Assembly: GCA_951640195.1 (NCBI GenBank)
Contig: OX621169.1
Span: forward strand, 806,001 to 870,000
Source of the DNA: Porpolomopsis calyptriformis
Lineage: Eukaryota > Basidiomycota > Agaricomycetes > Agaricales > Hygrophoraceae
Direction of reading: 5' to 3'
Length of the DNA stretch: 64,000 nt
In this document: one piece after another, positions 28,901 to 36,525 of the stretch
Numbering within the stretch: the stretch's first letter is position 1
Layout: the number at the start of each line of letters is the position of its first letter
Notes under the pieces: model-generated
What the model was told of the DNA's origin: nothing
The model's input: the letters and a program-made list of their open reading frames with translations, nothing else
Database searches by the model: none
Program-made: the position numbers and the translations under genes

Positions 28901-29487
28901 TCCTCCACCGTGCTGGCTCTAGACTCGTCCGATTTTGAAATACTTGCCAGCAAGACCGATTCTACCACAGAGGGCTCTGCTTCGCCGCTACAATACCGAC
29001 GGGAAATCTCTTTGCCTCCGAGAGCCAGTGTTGAACTCTCCCAGTCGATACTAGGGTTTTGAGCTCTGAGCCATGGGTAGCCGAGGATTATATCAAACTT
29101 GGATCCGAGGTCGGTCACTTCCAAACGGATCCTTTCAGTGTGTCCACCTGGAGCTTCTATCCAGACATCTGTGTCAAAAACGATCGGGCCTCCTCGGTTC
29201 TCTGACCCATCGGCATTCCGTACGGGGATTGGGGTTTCCAAATCCTGAAGAGTAAACTCGTGACGAGTTGCGAAATTCTCGTCCATAAAATTCCCAGAAG
29301 CTCCACTATCAATAAGACACGTGGCGGGGACACGTCGGCCACTGTCAGAAGCCTTGATCCAAACGTCCATCGTAAGTCCTGAATCGCCCTTTTCGATAGT
29401 ACCGAGAGTTCGAAATGAATTGCAAGTAATAGTGGTACATCGAGTGGTATGGTCCGCAACGTTGGGCATGTCGTCCGAACCTTTCAA
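25957..29487 (-). CDS. pol: Ty3/Gypsy Pol: protease, RT, RNase H, integrase, chromodomain
   Basis: About 1176 residues, domains in order. Aspartic protease (LIDSGASGNFMD near residue 60). Reverse transcriptase with FIYIDDVLICG. RNase H beginning LETDASGFALGG. Integrase with a zinc-binding HHCC module (HAGHPG...CPACQQNK) and DDE core (TVDLIVQL, ISDRGVQF, GQTERTNQELE). Chromodomain (RRKYLVKWKGYPIEEATWEE) at the C-terminus, which in chromoviruses steers integration to modified chromatin. The ORF's first codon in this frame is TTG directly after the gag frameshift site, so it is almost certainly made as a Gag-Pol fusion. Catalytic residues are all present. Confidence 0.95.
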   Translation of the reverse strand: MKGSDDMPNVADHTTRCTTITCNSFRTLGTIEKGDSGLTMDVWIKASDSGRRVPATCLIDSGASGNFMDENFATRHEFTLQDLETPIPVRNADGSENRGGPIVFDTDVWIEAPGGHTERIRLEVTDLGSKFDIILGYPWLRAQNPSIDWESSTLALGGKEISRRYCSGEAEPSVVESVLLASISKSDESRASTVEEDMRKFVPEVYWEDYASVFAKESFDSLPPHSEFDHVIDLKDNFVPQNDKTYPMSPREIDFLEKFLEENVATGRIFKGTSPQAAPFFLSKKAEEINAKGQDAGYRPIEDYRYLNHFTVPDRYPLPLLHQIVQQPKLRSAALFTVVDIRWGFNNIRIKEGDEWKAAFNTVKGLYVPRVMFFGLRNSPATFQRMIDTRFAEVLKSGCVFIYIDDVLICGDDLEELRYWTFKTLDVMKKNKLSCKPVKCQFEKEEVIYLGMTLTKGHIGTNPKKVKAIAEWPEPRTVKQLQSFLGSANFWRKYIKDFSKIAQPLNELLRKDTVWEWTPKRQHAFDQLKHSLTNAPVLEVPDQDLPYCLETDASGFALGGILSQLHENEWKPVGFHSRSLTPAEKKYPTHDAELLAIIDCLKAWRHLLEGSRHDLLIRTDSLALKYFSTARVLFGRRARWSEILSRYEYKIEYVPGRKNKADGLSRRPDYFDEGKGEVEDEALIADEHWINSIVKLSEPDFFARLRFKLPIPHKISQKIEDASLFWDQVDGLVRDVEGRIVVPEEVSLRTNIIRLSHAYPHAGHPGIEKTKELVLRNFVWDGVSQDVINYVRSCPACQQNKNYPSKPTGLLQPIPPATEPWTEITVDLIVQLPDSLGYDAVMVVVDRFTKRAHFIPTTSNLSSEGAARLFRDHIWKHHGWPKKIISDRGVQFASKFTEALNKLLGTISGLSTAYHPETDGQTERTNQELEVYLRFYTNFMQDDWSEWLASAEFAYNNRQHSSTSQSPFYLEYGRHPHLPITIESPSNVPAANTFHERLTRAQKSASESLSHAAESMKKYADRKRKLSPPFKVGELVWLDTKNIKTTRPAKKLDNRRTGPFKILKQVSDLAYLIDIPGTWKLHPVFHVSLLRPNIEDKLLHPDITDTSRPPPDLIENEEEYEVESILQHSGVQRRRKYLVKWKGYPIEEATWEERSSVLRHAKEIVKTYEDSIQTAT

Positions 29488-29493
29488 AAACCC
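29484..29493 (-). promoter_or_regulatory. -1 ribosomal frameshift site at the gag stop
   Basis: The last gag codons are read as G GGT TTT TGA, a canonical X XXY YYZ slippery heptamer followed at once by the stop. Slipping back by one base leads directly into the pol frame (TTG AAA GGT). Position and frame relation fit a -1 programmed frameshift. A downstream stimulatory structure was not modelled. Confidence 0.7.
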
Positions 29494-30686
29494 TGGGCTC
29501 TCAAGTCCGCTGCTAACTTCTCCTTCCGATCACTCGACCAATTGCGTATACCAATCTTCGCCATGTCCGACGGAGTCTCGCTCGCTGCCAGTGTAGCGGG
29601 TGAGTTGACGTTCTCCACGTGGGACTCAGCGGTAACGACACGTATGTCTCTGCCTCGTCCTCGTCCTCGTCCTCTGTAGCCTCCTCTGCCTCGAAAGTAT
29701 CCTCCTCGACGTGAGGAAGAGGTATCGGGTAGATTCTTCGCATCACCGGCGTTTCGATTTGGGCAGGCGTTCGCGAAGTGGCCAGATTGGCCGCAGGAGT
29801 AACAATTCCCATATGGGATCGTACGGGCAGAAGAGGAAGGTTCTTCTCTCTTGATGGTGGGGGCTGCTGTCGTTGAGCGGGTCGTCGTTGCAGCCACATA
29901 CGATCCTCGTGCAGGAAAGGGGTTGGAGTATTGGGGTCGGGACGTGGAGGACTGTTTCTGTGAGGCGAGAATGTCCTTTTGATGTTGGTAACGTGTTGTG
30001 GCGTCCTTCCACTCTTGAAGTGTGGCAGGGACGGCGGGGAGTCGGTAAACGTATTCTATGAACTCGGAGTCGAGTCCAGCTTGGTAGAGATCGATGAGGG
30101 CGGCGTCGTTGAAACCGGTATCGACCTGTAAAGCGCCGAAGCGCAGGTTGTAGTCTTCTATCTTCTTCTTTCCTTGGCGGAGGTTCTTGATGTCGTTACG
30201 AGCACGGGACTGTCTGTCGATTCCTTCGAACGTCGATCGGAATCGAACTACGAAGGCGGCCCAGGTAGCTGTCGGGCCGGTCCAATTGACGGTCCTCATG
30301 TCGTTGGTCTCTTTCTCCGACCAAGTTTGGGCCATCATGCCCTTCATGAAGGAAAGGGCAAAGGGGATTTTGTGTTCATCGCGATATGGTTTCCCCATGA
30401 AATATAATTCGCAGCTGTTGATAAATTTGTCGACATCTTGTTGTCGACCAGTAAACTCGTCTGGCTTTGCCATCTTTATCTCGATGGTGGGGGGAGCGGC
30501 AGGAGGTTGAGGTCCCGGTGCGGGCTGAACCAGAGCTTGAGCGGCGAGTTGTTGATGGAGATCCTGGATCTCTGCCGCCTGGTTCGCATTCGAGGTCTGG
30601 AGGTTGGCCATCTCCCTCCGCAAGTCATTCATGACTGCGAGGATTTCGTTGAGGTTGGGAACAGGGGGGTTAGCGCGAGAACCCAT
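29484..30686 (-). CDS. gag: Ty3/Gypsy Gag with CCHC zinc knuckle
   Basis: Capsid/nucleocapsid protein, 400 residues from the ATG at 30686. A coiled-coil N-terminus (LRREMANLQTSNANQAAEIQ) is followed by a Ty3-type capsid region (GRQQDVDKFINSCELYFMGK) and a CCHC knuckle (CYSCGQSGHFANACPN). A Gly/Arg-rich RNA-binding stretch (GGYFRGRGGYRGRGRGRG) follows, then the stop TGA at 29486-29484. The same frame is open for 108 further codons upstream without an ATG (see findings), so the real N-terminus may lie earlier. Confidence 0.92.
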   Translation of the reverse strand: MGSRANPPVPNLNEILAVMNDLRREMANLQTSNANQAAEIQDLHQQLAAQALVQPAPGPQPPAAPPTIEIKMAKPDEFTGRQQDVDKFINSCELYFMGKPYRDEHKIPFALSFMKGMMAQTWSEKETNDMRTVNWTGPTATWAAFVVRFRSTFEGIDRQSRARNDIKNLRQGKKKIEDYNLRFGALQVDTGFNDAALIDLYQAGLDSEFIEYVYRLPAVPATLQEWKDATTRYQHQKDILASQKQSSTSRPQYSNPFPARGSYVAATTTRSTTAAPTIKREEPSSSARTIPYGNCYSCGQSGHFANACPNRNAGDAKNLPDTSSSRRGGYFRGRGGYRGRGRGRGRDIRVVTAESHVENVNSPATLAASETPSDMAKIGIRNWSSDRKEKLAADLRAQGF

Positions 30687-31037
30687 TGGATCTGGTGATG
30701 ATGAAGGTGAAGATGTTGTTAAAGGTGAAGACGGTCGAGTCGGTTGTTGATACGGGAAGGGTTGATACCTAACAGTAGGGGGAGTGATGGGACGTTGTGA
30801 GTGGGCGGCGGCGAGTAAGCGAGTTGTTTCGCTTCGAGTCCTTCCTAGAGCGTGTGCGATACTCGGTAATGGAGAAGCTTGACTAGCTTCTTCGTTTGGG
30901 TCTGGAAAGATTCGGGTTTGTGAGTAAAGCGATTGGGAAAGAGGATTATTCTGCTCAGAGGAATCGTAGAAGTTTTCGTCGTCGTCGTCCAGTGTTAAAG
31001 CGAGGGTGGATCAAGTAAGGGGGAGAGAGCAAGAAGG

Positions 31038-31049
31038 AAGTCTGATTCT
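31038..31049 (-). promoter_or_regulatory. Primer-binding site, apparently self-priming type
   Basis: In element orientation AGAATCAGACTT begins directly after the 5' LTR. Eleven bases of it are the reverse complement of AAGTCTGATTC in the LTR (31160-31150), about 34 nt after TATATAAA, where the RNA should start. This is the Tf1-type self-priming arrangement; it does not resemble a usual tRNA 3' end. Confidence 0.68.
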
Positions 31050-31492
31050 TGTTATAAACTGGTTGCCGATGAGATGGTTTTACTTCGGAGAGCTCTGTCC
31101 CTAGACAATGATGATATCTCGAGTCCTAGTTATTGGGGTTGTTAACGAGGAATCAGACTTAAGGTCTGAGTACGACTAACTAGGGGTTTATATACTGACT
31201 ACGCTACTGCGGATGAGTCAGTGTAAACACGGGGAATACATGAGGAGTACATGAGGAATACATGCGACGAGTAAAGATAAGTATGATAAGAGACTCGGAG
31301 CATGTGAAAAGGTGAAACAGCATGTGAAAGAATGAAACATGATCGTCGGAAATGAAATGGGTCTTATCTAGGATATATGAAAAGATAAGGAATCGTGGGG
31401 AATCCCTGGGGAATCCCAAGTAGAGATAGGACCTGTCCGACTAAGCACTGATGACTAACATAGAGAGGAAATGAAAATTTACGTCCGTGACA
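31050..31492 (-). repeat. LTR, 5' end of element (right)
   Basis: 443-bp LTR preceding gag in element orientation. It contains TATATAAA (31194-31187) as probable promoter and the self-complementary segment just downstream of it. Confidence 0.92.
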
Positions 31493-31497
31493 CAGTC
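31493..31497. repeat. Right target-site duplication CAGTC of the retroelement
   Basis: Second copy of the 5-bp duplication; the split gene resumes at 31498. Confidence 0.9.
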
Positions 31498-32280
31498 TGG
31501 AGTGGTGCACTGCACTGCTCCTGTCTTTCTCAATTGCGATTCGTTTCACTACTACCTCCAGCGCATCCCCTCTGACGCCGACCTCTGTTGGTCTTCCTTC
31601 TCCAGCTTCGCTTGCGGTGGCAAGCACAAAGTCAAGAAGTGTCCGTTTGTTCACTGGCCAATCCAGCATGCTTGCGGGTTGATGGAGGATCCGCTTGGTG
31701 AGTATTTTGTTTTGTCTTTATTAGTCTGTGTTTGTTGATAATAGGCTTTTCCTTTCTTAGCTTGGGATGATGACGCCCCTCCCCCCACTTCCCAGCTCCC
31801 TTTGGAGGAGCAGGTTAATTGGGGGTCTGACAAGTGGGCTGATTCCCTCCCTTCTGTCAAGAAAGAGGCAGTCGACTGGGCTGCCAGTCCCCCCTTCCGT
31901 CCTTGGACCCCTGGTCCGATGAGTTCTTTATCTAGTGGTAAGCTCTCAATTCTCTCGCTCTCTTCGTGATTGTTGACTCTTTATTCTTAGTGGAAGATTT
32001 GTCGTCGTCGTTGACTAACGTCAACATTAAGATCGAGGAGGAAGAAGTTCCTCCCAGTTTGTTATGGAGTCCCACCAACGATTGGTTGGGTGAGGAAGCG
32101 AGAAAGATAGCGATGAGTTTCGTTGAAGGGAAGGCTGCCGAGTTGCAGGCCTCCGGTGGTGACACCAATGGGGCAATCTACTGGGGTAATAAGTTGGCCG
32201 CAATAGATGGTCAAGTAGTGTCGAGTTTTGTAGAGTTCTTGAGGGACAGTATGGTGCAGGAGATTGCCAAGACGGACTAG

Positions 32281-32780
32281 TATAATAGCTAGTCGGACAT
32301 GGATTCCCCCTTTTGTACAAGTAGTTTCCACTGCCAATAAAGACAGCCCCTCCTCCAAAAGAATAGGCATAAGAAAGAAAAGAAAAGAACAAAGAAAAGA
32401 GAGAAATTTTAAGAGAGTGAACGCCAATTTCATGACAGTGGCTGGCATACCACCAACGAGAAGGAAGCAGAGGTGGGGGGTGGTTGGCGGTAGGAACCCA
32501 AGTGAAACAAGCAGGCCATAAGGCCCACCTGTTTCGCACATCCAGGCCAACCTCACTTGGGGGTGGATAGGAGGAGGAGGAGGTCAGCTGGGGTCTGTCA
32601 ATGTGGGGTGGGGCACAATGGGGAGCAAAAAAAAAAGGAAACACACTGATAGGCGCAAGCACCCTGTACCCTATCAGCTGCGCATACTCAGCATGTTGAT
32701 GGTGGTAGTGGAGACGGCGGTGTCATGATCCCAAACTGATTTGGTATCAAACTTAACCAAAGATCATGCATTCAGCAAGT
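32281..32780. other. Non-coding stretch downstream of the cargo gene
   Basis: Holds the cargo gene's 3' end and purine-rich low-complexity sequence (32370-32410). A segment at 32470-32560 resembles 23690-23770 in the same orientation (shared AGCAGGCCATAAGG core), so an older repeat seems present twice within the element. No gene was recognised. Confidence 0.4.
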
Positions 32781-32799
32781 AGCATCCATAGCTCAAATA

Positions 32800-33150
32800 T
32801 CCTTTATCTTATCTTATCTGATCTTATCTTAGATAAGATATCACTGTCCTTCACACATTATCTTATCTCAGATAAGATACACTACTATCTTTACTTATGC
32901 TATCTTATCATGGACAATAGCATTCTTCCCATTGTTCTCTGAGTCAGAATGACTCATATCCCATTTCTCTATTGTTCTGTCATCACTCCATTGTTCTCTG
33001 AGTCACTATGACTCATATTAATCTTCCCCATTGTTCTCCTCATTGTCTGACTCATAGTGAGTCACAATTCAAACTCCTCATTGTTCTTTTGTCCATTGTT
33101 CTTATTTCCTATTGTTCTCATTGCCCATTGTTCTCAAACATATATAAAGG
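32800..33150 (+). promoter_or_regulatory. Dense motif cluster: GATA-like, ATTGTTCT and TGASTCA palindromes, TATA box
   Basis: From left to right: about eight TTATCT/AGATAA sites in two near-palindromic clusters (32803-32880); eight copies of ATTGTTCT (32931-33136); three 17-bp palindromes TGAGTCA-nnn-TGACTCA or its mirror (32940-32956, 32999-33015, 33048-33064); then ATATATAAAGG at about 33140. TGACTCA is the Gcn4/AP-1-class bZIP site, WGATAR the GATA-factor site and ATTGTT an HMG-box-type core (known classes; binding here is inferred). No long ORF follows, so the target may be a non-coding RNA, or this may be the promoter part of an LTR. Confidence 0.55.
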
Positions 33151-33725
33151 GCCCCCTTTTCACCAGTGAGGAGTTCAGTTGACTTTTAACCCACTTTTAC
33201 CCCACTCCCCTTCCCCTAGTCTACTCTTCCCCTTTTCCCTTGAACTCACCCCTAGTACTCAGTACCTAGTACTACCCCTTATTGATACTACTTGTCTGTA
33301 GTCAATACATCCAATCCAATCTAGTCTATTAAGCTTATACCCTGTGTGATTTCGCCTAAGCCCTCTTACGTTAAGAACCAACTTAGGAATCACCCCTTGA
33401 CGTATTTCTGTAAGTTGAAGATAGCCACCGAGGACTATCTTATCTTACTTCAGCCCCTGCTTATTCATCACATTCTCTAAGTCTCAGTCCTTATTGGAGA
33501 GACCTCACTGTGATACATATTCTTCTAAGTCAGCCGTTGACTTCATTCTTGCTCTCCCAGTCAATACTATCCATTGAGTTTGGATAGCCTGCTCATCTGT
33601 ACATCCTAGCCAAGGATTACTCAAGCCCCATCAAAGGAGGAAGTGATCATTACCCAATCAACTCACATCTCCCCCGAACAACTAGGACCTACTTGATTGA
33701 CGTATAACTCCAGTAGTCCTAGAAG
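33151..33725. other. Pyrimidine-rich, non-coding stretch in the TIR element
   Basis: Sequence downstream of the TATA box, C/T-rich at first, without a convincing reading frame. It could be the transcribed part of an LTR-like unit beginning near 32726 (TGTCATGATC), but no matching duplication or second copy was found. Confidence 0.35.
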
Positions 33726-33807
33726 TGAAGTATTTATATTTCACCTGATAGCGGGTACCTGGGATGGCGGGGCAGGGTGGGTTCGGTAGAGTGGTTGTTG
33801 GTCCCCA

Positions 33808-34312
33808 TTCTCTCCAGTAGCAGACATGCATGGCCTCCCCGGTCTTATCTGAAAACGTGTGCACATCCTGTAATTGCTTGCCAGTGATGACGAGGTGCTG
33901 TAGGTCAGGTAGAATACCCTTTTTTGTTTGTTGAATGAGACGTAGTGCATTAGGGCATTGGCAGCTTGAACCAGCAGAGCTAGGCGCATGAATGAATATT
34001 GACAAGGCTCGTGCTCACCGATGCTCAGTGCAATCCAAGAAATCACACAAAGCAACCCACAGATCACCAAACTACCCTGTGTGCCAAAGCCATCAGGCCG
34101 GACAAGGCTGCAGGGTTGGTTGTATATAATGTAGAACTAGCCACTACATCTCAGTTATGCTTGCTTGCGGCGGCATGAAAATACTGATTACAAAAAGGTA
34201 TTCCACTCGACCTACAGCGCCTCGTCATTGCTGGCAAGCAATTAGAGGGTGTATGTGCGCTTTCAGGTAAGGCCAGGGAGGCCATGCGTACGACAGAGCC
34301 TGCTACCGGAGA
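33808..34312. repeat. Inverted repeat in the right subterminal region
   Basis: Segment 33808-33925 is roughly 80 % identical to the reverse complement of 34195-34312 (shared ATTGCTTGCCAG, ATGACGAGG, GCTGTAGGTC). The spacer is about 270 bp. A third partial copy of the TTGCCAGCAAAGATGAGGC motif lies in the right terminal repeat. Confidence 0.65.
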
Positions 34313-34390
34313 GAAAGGCCATACACAGGGGCACTGCGCAACCCATCTTTGGCAATTGTGTCGACGGCTCGGACATTCCGAGTGCCTCAT

Positions 34391-34531
34391 CTTTGCTGGC
34401 AAGCTACCCAAGAGTGTTAAAGCATTAATTAATTAATGTTTCTTAGTTCTTAAACGTAGTTAGCAGTAGCTTGTACAAACGCGACACATGAAACGCGACG
34501 CGACGAATAAATGTACAAAAATAGCAGTATA
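34391..34531 (-). repeat. Right terminal inverted repeat
   Basis: Inverted counterpart of 22729-22868; outermost bases in + orientation are GCAGTATA, directly followed by CAGCCG. Confidence 0.82.
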
Positions 34532-34537
34532 CAGCCG
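34532..34537. repeat. Right target-site duplication CAGCCG
   Basis: Second copy of the 6-bp duplication bordering the 11.8-kb element; WD-coding sequence continues directly after it. Confidence 0.85.
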
Positions 34538-36400
34538 AATAGTATTGTCACAGGATCCAGACACGATGCGTGTGCTGTCTGGAGAGAACGCAACCGAATA
34601 CACCATGGCCAAATGACTGTAGAGGGTGTTCGTATGTGCACCACTAACTGCGTCCCACAGCCGAACAGTATGGTCGTAGGATCCAGACACGATGCGGGTG
34701 CCGTCTGGGGAGAATGCAACCGAATGAACCCACCCAGAATGCCCTTCTATTGTCCGTATGCACGAGCTCCACGTCTTGTCCAATCCATTGTATATTTTGA
34801 CAGGAAGGTCCAACTCTCTCCCATACATCTTCTTAATTGATGCTTCTTGAGGGGTGAACAGCAACGCAGAGTGGTACACTTGGAGGGAACAAGTACTGAT
34901 GACAGAGAAGAATCCGCAGGTAAACCGCTCGCAGTCGTGAAGTAAAACCATGGCATCACTCGTGTCTCCGCCTGTGTTCTATGAAACTAGATGAGCATTG
35001 CGCATTCAAGGGGAAAAAGATCACGAACAGCGATTACCCGTTGAGCGGTACATAGTGCAAGAAGGCCATTCCGAAGATCGCCTAAGAGACTGATTGCCTC
35101 AACCCAGTAAAGTAGATATTTCGAACAGAATTCTTTTACGAGGTCAATGAGAATGTCCGAGAACATAGCATTTTCAAGGTGCCATGCCCAGTGACGACAT
35201 GCATACTGCAGTTGAGGTGATATGCAAGACATAATCCGTGTCGCAAGGTCGTCTACTTCGCTATTGAGAATCGATGGATTTCTTATTCCGCAGATATCTC
35301 GCCTCAGCCCCTTCATAGTATCCAGACAGGCACGCGCAAGTAATGTATGTTGTGACTGGGGATTCACAACATACCTGGGGTCCAGACATCGAGTTGGACT
35401 CGTTATGAAGTTGAAGAATATCATCGTCAGGCACGATGACGATTGAGTGGAGATGACGCAAAGTCATCTGGACTGTGCGTAACTGCAAACCTAGTAATCT
35501 CTCGAGTGTAAAACGATTCCAAATGCAGCCAACACCAACCTGAAATCCGGCCGTTGTAGTCTCACCCAAGTTGTTGATGTCCTCCCGGATCCCGACGCCG
35601 TGTTCCTGAGAATCTATAAGTTGCGTCTTTATTGTAGCAGCGGGAAATCCACAAACGTCAAGAGCGAATTCAATCGCAAGTATGGTCTCCACCTGCCCCC
35701 CCAGGTTACTCATATGAGTCAAAAGTGGAAATGCGTAAACCAGTAGGCATACCGCAAAGTTTTGGATCGACCAGGTAATAGTCTGGATATGACTGCTAAT
35801 TGACTGCCCGTCGTCGTCGTGATGAATGAAGAGAAGCCATCTTTTGCAGTCCTTTTAACGCTGTATTCGATGAGCTGCAGCAACGAAAATCAGACCAGTT
35901 CATTTATCGTATAGAGACCACGCACGCGAACAGCCGATCAATTCGACCAATGGCTACTGAAGGGGTTCCTCTATTCTTGGAAATTTCAAGGACCCGGTTG
36001 AGACCCTCAATCTGCTTTGAGAGTTTCTCGATGTCCTCGGCGTTTTGGGAGGTTTTCTGTGTCACTCGTCAGAAGGCATAAACAAAACATACACAGTAGT
36101 TGGGATCCACCTTGATAGCGTCCAGCACGAAAAGCAGAACACTTATACCTGCCTTCAGTCCAGGCATGCTGTCGCCTGTAGCTTCTTTGGCCATTCCGAG
36201 AGTTGTCTGCAGCCCACTAATAGCAGTTGAACATGCCTGCTTCAGCCTTTCTCGACTGTCCAACTTTGGTTTAATAGAGCGGAACATCAACAAAAGCTGG
36301 AATGGACTGTAAGACAGATAGACGCGCAAAAGGCCAAGGGTAAGAGGTTTTGGGAGGCAGTGCCATATCGAAGCTGTGGCTGGCGCGTTCAATCACCTCG
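34538..36400 (-). pseudogene. 5' part of the second NLR copy, lacking the NACHT core
   Basis: Homologous to the intact NLR at 3.9-8.5 kb. In minus order: the same helical N-terminal domain (MFRSIKPKLDSRERLKQACS from about 36285), a linker, then a deletion. Sequence jumps from NLGETTTAGFQVG to FTLERLLGLQLRTVQ, removing the P-loop and Walker B region (about 1.1 kb in the intact gene). The helical linker (ACRHWAWHLENAMFSDILID) and one and a half WD repeats follow. It then runs into the 11.8-kb element in the middle of a WD repeat. Together with the 22-kb fragment it would hold only about four WD repeats. Frame breaks and the missing NTPase core make it a pseudogene. Confidence 0.88.
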
Positions 36401-36525
36401 AACGGCCAAGTGAATATCTCATTCAGAACCATCTCGCTAAATCCTTTTGCTCTCATTTCCGTGCTGGCGCCTCCAAACTTTGCTGTGATTGAATGCACAG
36501 TTAACCGATACTTATGGGCCGCCAA

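Larger units (their letters stand above)
24577..31492 (-). mobile_element. Complete Ty3/Gypsy chromovirus (LTR retrotransposon)
   Basis: A 6.9-kb element in minus orientation: two 443-bp LTRs that look identical base for base, TG...CA ends, a CAGTC target duplication, and open gag, pol and third ORFs. The pol C-terminus carries a chromodomain and the primer-binding site appears self-complementary, placing it with the Tf1/sushi-type chromoviruses by inference. Identical LTRs and open frames indicate recent insertion and possible activity. Confidence 0.93.
24530..32280 (+). pseudogene. Unrecognised spliced gene split by the Ty3/Gypsy insertion
   Basis: Coding starts at 24530 (MTPSHQGHYVRFFKQ), is cut at 24576 by the retroelement, and resumes exactly in frame at 31498 after its 5-bp duplication. 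Later exons 31761-31937 and 31991-32280 have good GT-AG borders. Without the insertion it would encode about 237 residues. The N-terminal part is Cys/His-rich (CGGKHKVKKCPFVHWP), suggesting metal binding; the middle is acidic and Pro/Ser-rich; the C-terminus is helical (GEEARKIAMSFVEGKAAEL). No family was recognised. It lies inside the TIR element and is probably its cargo. The rest of the frame shows no decay, so disruption looks recent. Confidence 0.7.
22729..34531. mobile_element. 11.8-kb terminal-inverted-repeat DNA element, with nested retroelement
   Basis: The ends are inverted copies beginning TATACTGCTATTTTTGTACA and flanked by a 6-bp duplication. Without the nested Ty3/Gypsy element (24577-31492 plus its 5-bp duplication) the element would be about 4.9 kb. 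It carries one unrecognised spliced gene, possible smaller frames, a tRNA-like pol III sequence and a motif-rich promoter region, but I see no transposase, so it is probably non-autonomous or of a type I cannot recognise. A 6-bp duplication does not fit hAT (8), Tc1 (TA) or Mutator (9-11); Polintons make 6 bp but no polB or integrase of its own was seen. Confidence 0.8.

Noticed and set aside
29487..29487. Independent pol start codon
   Set aside because: The first codon of the ORF is TTG, not ATG, and it lies exactly at the landing point of the -1 frameshift, so a Gag-Pol fusion explains it better.
24731..31419. Two identical 71-residue ORFs (24731-24946 and 31204-31419)
   Set aside because: They lie inside the two LTRs and are identical only because the LTRs are; no independent coding evidence.
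32726..33680. Possible solo LTR beginning TGTCATGATC and containing the TATA box
   Set aside because: I could not find a convincing end, target duplication or second copy; kept only as an alternative explanation of the motif array.
22729..34531. Assignment of the TIR element to Polinton/Maverick because of the 6-bp duplication
   Set aside because: No polB, retroviral-like integrase of its own, packaging ATPase or capsid gene is visible; the only integrase belongs to the nested retroelement.
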